A DNA stretch of 10,965 nucleotides from Geobacteraceae bacterium (GTDB lineage: Bacteria; Desulfobacterota; Desulfuromonadia; Desulfuromonadales; Geopsychrobacteraceae): positions 1-10,965 of the forward strand of contig JAMOPE010000272.1 of assembly GCA_027064785.1 (NCBI GenBank), given 5' to 3'. A program made the position numbers and the translations under genes. The notes below the pieces were generated by a model. It saw only the letters and a list, made by a program, of their open reading frames with translations. It ran no database searches and was not told the origin of the DNA. Of the stretch, positions 7,643-10,965 are shown one piece after another (position 1 is the first letter of the stretch; each line of letters begins with the position of its first letter).

Positions 7643-8293
7643 ATGCTGATAATGAAATGCCCGAAATGTGATAAGTACATCAGCTCGGCATTGCTTGCTG
7701 AGATCAAAACAATTGTTTGTGAGCATTGTCACGTTGAGGTTCCCGTCAATAATGTCCTGGTTTCATCCAATGGATTTACATTTGACCGCAATGATCTGCT
7801 GAAGCGTTTTTTCCGTTATCGGAAATTACTTGATGAAGTCATTGACGAACATACTTCACTCTCGAATAGCAGTGGTTCTTCCTCAGAAAGCAAACGGAGC
7901 ATCGAACAGTTTCTGGCGATTCTTCAGGGAATGATGACCGGTGCCCGGGATAATTTTCGTTATCAGTTTTCGGTTCCGGTGGTCGCTAAGCTGTGTTACA
8001 GCCGTCACGAGTGCAGTGGGACATTCTTCAACTTAAGTACCGAAGGGGCACGGATCGAAATATCCAGTTCGAACCCTTTGCCCCGGGTCAAAGGTGGTAT
8101 TTCTATTGGGTTTTGTCTTCCTGATAGTGAAGAGATTATTTCTGTGGATGGTGATATCTGCTGGACGAACAAAGCAAAAGAGGGGGGCTCCTCAAAGCAC
8201 AGTGTTGGGATTCGTTTCCGTGATTTGGACAAAGAGACTCACGAAAAGTTGTGGATGTATATTTCTGCAGCAGCAAGTACTGAGCAGAAATAA
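7643..8293 (+). CDS. Zinc-ribbon and PilZ domain protein, probable c-di-GMP receptor
   Basis: With the ATG at 7643 the product is 216 residues; GGGA at 7632-7635 is a fair ribosome site. ATG 7652 and TTG 7625 are alternative starts in the same frame. The N-terminus has two Cys pairs, C6-x2-C9 and C26-x2-C29, giving a short zinc-ribbon-like module. A polar, serine-rich linker (about 73-85) follows. The PilZ domain runs from about 100 to the end: RDNFR at 102-106 fits the RxxxR motif and NLSTEG at 130-135 fits the [D/N]xSxxG motif, the two elements that contact cyclic di-GMP. The domain ends with a GIRFRDLD segment typical of PilZ. It lies 53 bases after the HD-GYP gene with no terminator between, so it is likely in the same operon and may read the second-messenger level set by that enzyme. 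Its downstream target is unknown. Confidence 0.85.
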   Translation: MLIMKCPKCDKYISSALLAEIKTIVCEHCHVEVPVNNVLVSSNGFTFDRNDLLKRFFRYRKLLDEVIDEHTSLSNSSGSSSESKRSIEQFLAILQGMMTGARDNFRYQFSVPVVAKLCYSRHECSGTFFNLSTEGARIEISSSNPLPRVKGGISIGFCLPDSEEIISVDGDICWTNKAKEGGSSKHSVGIRFRDLDKETHEKLWMYISAAASTEQK

Positions 8294-8312
8294 AGTCCCG
8301 GAATGATATAAA

Positions 8313-8345
8313 AAAGGCGGCAACCTTCATTGGTTTGCCGCCTTT
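8313..8345. terminator. Bidirectional intrinsic terminator between convergent operons
   Basis: AAAGGCGGCAA-CC (8313-8325) pairs with GGTTTGCCGCCTTT (8332-8345), giving about 13 bp with a single bulged base and a short loop. Runs of A precede it and T-rich sequence follows it on the plus strand, so it can work in both directions. It sits between the PilZ gene stop (8293) and the stop of the small zinc-ribbon gene (8373) on the opposite strand. Confidence 0.92.
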
Positions 8346-8372
8346 CTATATTTTAATTGTGATTTAGCTGAA

Positions 8373-8615
8373 TTAGAAACCGATTCCAGCTGGTTGAACA
8401 CTTGCCGGATCTGTTGCATGGCAGGGTGTTACACCGTAAACCATTCCACAGTTGTCACAGCGGTCTTCCATTGTTCGCATCGTGAAAACATTTTCACAGC
8501 TGGTACATTTGATTTCTGCCGGGACTGGCATTGCGTAATTGCTGAATCCCATTTGTCTCAACTTGCTGACAATCTGTTCTCCATTTCCAAAACTTCCACT
8601 ACAACCGTCGTGCAT
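8373..8615 (-). CDS. Small zinc-ribbon protein of unknown function
   Basis: An 80-residue cytoplasmic protein without a signal peptide or membrane span. It has C37-x2-C40 and C53-x2-C56, the layout of a four-Cys zinc ribbon, with extra C5 near the N-terminus and C65-H66 in a TPCHATDP segment near the end. The region IVSKLRQMGFSNYAMPVPAEI before the ribbon is probably structured. The ribosome site AAGGAG is clear (on the minus strand, complementary to 8622-8627) and lies 19 bases or less from the ABC gene stop, so this is the last gene of the minus-strand operon. I do not recognise the family; a metal- or partner-binding adaptor for the GTPase/ABC proteins upstream is a guess from position and cysteines. 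A reading frame on the opposite strand at 8394-8642 is a shadow. Confidence 0.82.
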   Translation of the reverse strand: MHDGCSGSFGNGEQIVSKLRQMGFSNYAMPVPAEIKCTSCENVFTMRTMEDRCDNCGMVYGVTPCHATDPASVQPAGIGF

Positions 8616-8634
8616 CGTAAACTCCTTATTTTGT

Positions 8635-9633
8635 TCAAATAGTTTCTAGGGTATCCCCGGTTCGAATTCTGTTTCTTAACGCGAGAAGCTTATTGTCCAA
8701 TTCCTCGAGGGAAAGCAAGTTTTTCCGTTCTGCTTCACTTGATTCGATAATCTTGTCAATCCCACCATTTTTGATCACCAGACGCCGATCCCCCATCAAG
8801 GCAAGGATTGGATCGTGGGTTGCCATCAGGATGATTTTTTCTTCCTTCACCAGCAGGTCGAGGGCTTTCTTTCGGTCAATCCCGGCATTCTCAATCTCAT
8901 CAATCAGAGCGATGGGAGATTTGCTTAAAATAGCCATATCGGCAATCATCAGTGCCCGCGATTGTCCACCACTGAGTGATGTCACCGGTGTGTCCGGTTC
9001 AAATTGTTCACCGGCAAGTTCGTTTGCCTGTTGGAGAATCTGTGCGACTTTTTCTTCCGGATCGGTGACCAACCGGCTTTCGGCGTGCATCCTAATGAAT
9101 TCCTCTGCCGATAAATCCATGACAAAATTCATATTCTGTGACAGCTGGGCAACCAGTTTATATTCGGTGGAGAAGCGCCATTTACTGTCGGGAACCTGAT
9201 CGTTGATGAGAATTTTCCGTTTCGTTGGGGTGTCGCCTTGGGCGACCCATTCAATATCGGCCAGTAAGCGGCTTTTTCCAGATCCAGTCGGCCCGACAAT
9301 ACAGATAACTTCACCAGGTTTTAGAACCAGTTCCAGATTTTCTGCTTCGCCCGATTTATTATGACCACCAATAATGGTGAGTGATTCAACCTTTTCCATG
9401 GGATCACTCAGTGCCATCATGCCGCTGAGGAATTCATCGAGACTGTGGCGCAACTGTTCTTCACTCAGACCAAGATCTTCGAGGGTGTCGGGATCAAGGG
9501 TGTCAAGATAGTCGGCAAGGGTCTTTTCACCTAGCTCAATTGTTAAACCAAACGAGTCGAGAAAATCGTTGATATACGGATGATCCGCAAGGGTTTCGGA
9601 CAGCGGTTTGTGGAATAATGTTCTGTCTGTCAT
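8635..9633 (-). CDS. Soluble ABC ATPase with N-terminal DUF1858-like domain
   Basis: A 332-residue protein with no membrane span. Residues about 10-75 form a small helical domain (ETLADHPYINDFLDSFGL, then TLADYLDTLDPDTLEDLGLS) that resembles the DUF1858/ScdA N-terminal type. The ATPase domain starts near 82: Walker A GPTGSGKS (114-121), Q-loop near Q163/Q166, signature LSGGQS (220-225), Walker B ALIDE with D245 and E246, a D-loop reading AGID in place of the usual SALD, and H-loop H273. All catalytic motifs are therefore intact. The start follows the GTPase stop by two bases, with GGAGA (complement of 9641-9645) as ribosome site inside the GTPase gene, so the two are coupled. No permease gene is seen. 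It may power an importer encoded beyond the window, or act as a soluble ATPase on a protein partner; the N-terminal domain favours the second view, by inference only. Confidence 0.88.
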   Translation of the reverse strand: MTDRTLFHKPLSETLADHPYINDFLDSFGLTIELGEKTLADYLDTLDPDTLEDLGLSEEQLRHSLDEFLSGMMALSDPMEKVESLTIIGGHNKSGEAENLELVLKPGEVICIVGPTGSGKSRLLADIEWVAQGDTPTKRKILINDQVPDSKWRFSTEYKLVAQLSQNMNFVMDLSAEEFIRMHAESRLVTDPEEKVAQILQQANELAGEQFEPDTPVTSLSGGQSRALMIADMAILSKSPIALIDEIENAGIDRKKALDLLVKEEKIILMATHDPILALMGDRRLVIKNGGIDKIIESSEAERKNLLSLEELDNKLLALRNRIRTGDTLETI

Positions 9634-9635
9634 CG

Positions 9636-10319
9636 CTAAATCTCCATCTTGCGGATGTTTCCGGTTTGGTGCTCTTCACCGATCCGCGTTTCACCGAGAC
9701 AGTAGGAGCAGAGTGCTGACGGCATCGAAAAACGCAGGACTTTTCCCTTGAGAGTTTCAATGTCGGAGGCTTCTTCAAACAGACTGGTCAGTTCAAATGC
9801 TCCCTGTCCGGTAATACCGTTGACATTCATGATAACGGCGCCGGGGTTGACCTGCTTGACACGTGACGCAAAAACTTCCCGTTCTGCCTGAGAAACAATG
9901 TCCCCTTTGGTGATGACGACAATATCTGCTGATTTAAGCATTGGACCGATTTTCTTTGGGGTATTGATCCCACTAAGGTTATCGATGACACATACCGCCG
10001 TGATCTCTTTGATATGAGGAGAACAGCGGTTGCATAATCCGGCACTCTCACTGATCAGGTATTCACAGTGATTGGCGTGTCCCCAGGTGACGCATGCCTC
10101 AATATTGCTGACGAAATAGTGGTCGGGACACAGTGCCCCTGACAACCCCTTTTTGACCAGCACCCCTTTTTTGGCGTAGAGCTTGTCATCGTCAGTTAAT
10201 AAACAGTCAAATTTGACCACGCCAATTTTTTTCTGGCGGGCCTGTAATGCTTCAATGACCCGTAAAATCACCGAGGTTTTCCCTGATGATGGCGGGCCTG
10301 ATATCGTTAAGAAACGCAT
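9636..10319 (-). CDS. HypB/UreG-like metallochaperone-type GTPase
   Basis: A 227-residue P-loop protein of the SIMIBI class. Walker A is GPPSSGKTS (8-16); D38 follows a beta strand as in HypB-type switch I; ESAG (91-94) stands where HypB has a G3-type motif; TKGD (137-140) occupies the NKxD base-recognition site; and NGITGQGAFEL (167-177) matches the late TGxG segment. HypB binds metal through a CH pair and a later Cys; here C64 with H67, and C96/C99 in GLCNRCSPH, fall at comparable places. Further cysteines are C76, C85 and a C-terminal C204-x2-C207. True HypB and UreG sit with hydrogenase or urease genes, and none are seen, so the target is different. AAAGGA precedes the ATG, 11 bases after the substrate-binding gene. 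A role in GTP-driven metal or cofactor delivery is inferred. Confidence 0.82.
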   Translation of the reverse strand: MRFLTISGPPSSGKTSVILRVIEALQARQKKIGVVKFDCLLTDDDKLYAKKGVLVKKGLSGALCPDHYFVSNIEACVTWGHANHCEYLISESAGLCNRCSPHIKEITAVCVIDNLSGINTPKKIGPMLKSADIVVITKGDIVSQAEREVFASRVKQVNPGAVIMNVNGITGQGAFELTSLFEEASDIETLKGKVLRFSMPSALCSYCLGETRIGEEHQTGNIRKMEI

Positions 10320-10330
10320 GAGAATCCTTT

Positions 10331-10965
10331 TTATGCCTGGTTCATTGAGTCTTCAAAAATTTTGGTTGTCCGCTTGATCAATGCACCGATGTCATTTTGA
10401 TAAATGTAATCCCAACCCACCCATTTCCACGGATGGTCACCTTCGAGAAGGTTATCGACATCGGGGTGAACCGATGGGAACAGCCCTTTTTGTGCCAGGA
10501 TTTCACCGACCGGTTTGCTGGAAAGATATTCAGCAATCGGCTTGACCCGCTCAAGAGTCGCTTTTTTGGTCAGCATGAAAATCGGGCTGAGAACGGCACC
10601 ATCTTCAGGCCAGACAATTTCAAGGCTTTTCACCATCTTTGCCATCTTGGTGAAGAAGTACGGCATAATTGTCACAATCGGCTTTTCTTCGGCGACCCGC
10701 TTGGCGTTTTTCACCATCTGTGACGGGTGCATCGATTTCAGCATACAGCGTCCCAGCTTTTCAATCCCTTCATCACCATGTTCTTTGTGAAGCGAAAGGA
10801 GAATTGCATTAAACAGGTCGAAATCGCCGACCGGTAAGGCAACTTGCTGTTCGTATTCGGGCTTTAACAGATCAGCCCAGCATCGCGGTACCGGCAGATC
10901 GCCCAGAACGTCGTGATTGACCATAAAAACAGCCGGAACTGCGGCAATGATTGAATAATCCTTTT
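10331..10965 (-). CDS. Periplasmic-type substrate-binding protein, FbpA/iron(III)-like, 5' end outside window
   Basis: Only the C-terminal part is present. The frame stays open to the window edge: translation upstream of the ATG at 10922-10924 reads KDYSIIAAVPAVF without a stop, so that ATG is internal and not the start. About 210 residues are visible. They look like the second lobe of a type II binding protein of the iron(III)/putrescine group: a PRCWADLLKPEY segment (the usual 'P-xx-W-xDLL-xPxY' of this group), VALP, a long helical part, then LTKKATLERVKPIAEYLSSK and the end WKWVGWDYIYQN. Without the N-terminus, presence of a signal peptide cannot be judged, and it could be cytoplasmic. It lies 11 bases upstream of the GTPase gene in the same operon. 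The ligand is unknown. Confidence 0.8.
   Translation of the reverse strand, partial: KDYSIIAAVPAVFMVNHDVLGDLPVPRCWADLLKPEYEQQVALPVGDFDLFNAILLSLHKEHGDEGIEKLGRCMLKSMHPSQMVKNAKRVAEEKPIVTIMPYFFTKMAKMVKSLEIVWPEDGAVLSPIFMLTKKATLERVKPIAEYLSSKPVGEILAQKGLFPSVHPDVDNLLEGDHPWKWVGWDYIYQNDIGALIKRTTKIFEDSMNQA

Noticed and set aside
8693..9199. 168-residue frame on the plus strand, serine-rich
   Set aside because: It is antisense to the ABC ATPase, whose motifs are intact on the minus strand; no ribosome site or recognisable domain, so it is a shadow.
10922..10924. ATG as the true start of the right-edge binding protein
   Set aside because: The frame is open upstream to the window edge with residues in keeping with the family, so the protein is cut by the window, not short.

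Overview
The window reads as chromosome from a Gram-negative, anaerobic deltaproteobacterial-type organism, most likely of the Desulfuromonadales/Geobacter group (Desulfuromonadota). The reasons are the gene order rpsF-rpsR-DUF2232-rplI, the acidic C-terminal tail on S6, a PAS domain with a Cys/His motif of a kind I associate with deltaproteobacterial sensor kinases, and dense two-component/HD-GYP/PilZ signalling genes. This placement is inference from gene order and protein style, not from a database match. No RNA genes, insertion sequences, CRISPR arrays or phage genes are visible, and no stretch longer than 300 bases lacks a gene.

Left part (1-2346, + strand): a ribosomal-protein operon. 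It has a structured leader that could regulate rpsF, then rpsF (S6), rpsR (S18), a DUF2232/YybS-type membrane protein and rplI (L9), closed by a strong intrinsic terminator. 

Middle part (about 2405-8345, + strand): a compact signalling operon. A ModA-like substrate-binding lipoprotein is followed directly by a 1082-residue hybrid histidine kinase (helical periplasmic sensor, three PAS domains, HisKA, HATPase, receiver). Next come a receiver-HD-GYP protein whose start overlaps the kinase stop by ATGA, and a zinc-ribbon/PilZ protein. Read together they form a nearly complete circuit: periplasmic ligand, binding lipoprotein, kinase, cyclic-dinucleotide phosphodiesterase, and a PilZ protein able to read c-di-GMP. 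The middle of the kinase gene is more AT-rich than the right-hand cluster.

Right part (8373-10965, - strand, convergent with the middle part and separated from it by a bidirectional terminator): a tightly packed cluster. In transcription order it holds a substrate-binding protein of the iron(III)/FbpA type (its 5' end lies outside the window), a HypB/UreG-like metal-type GTPase with extra cysteines, an ABC ATPase carrying a DUF1858-like helical domain at its N-terminus, and an 80-residue zinc-ribbon protein. No permease is present in the window. The mix of a metallochaperone-like GTPase, a soluble ABC ATPase and a small Cys-rich protein does not match a standard importer. It is the least explained and most interesting part of the window; a role in metal or metallocofactor handling is my inference.
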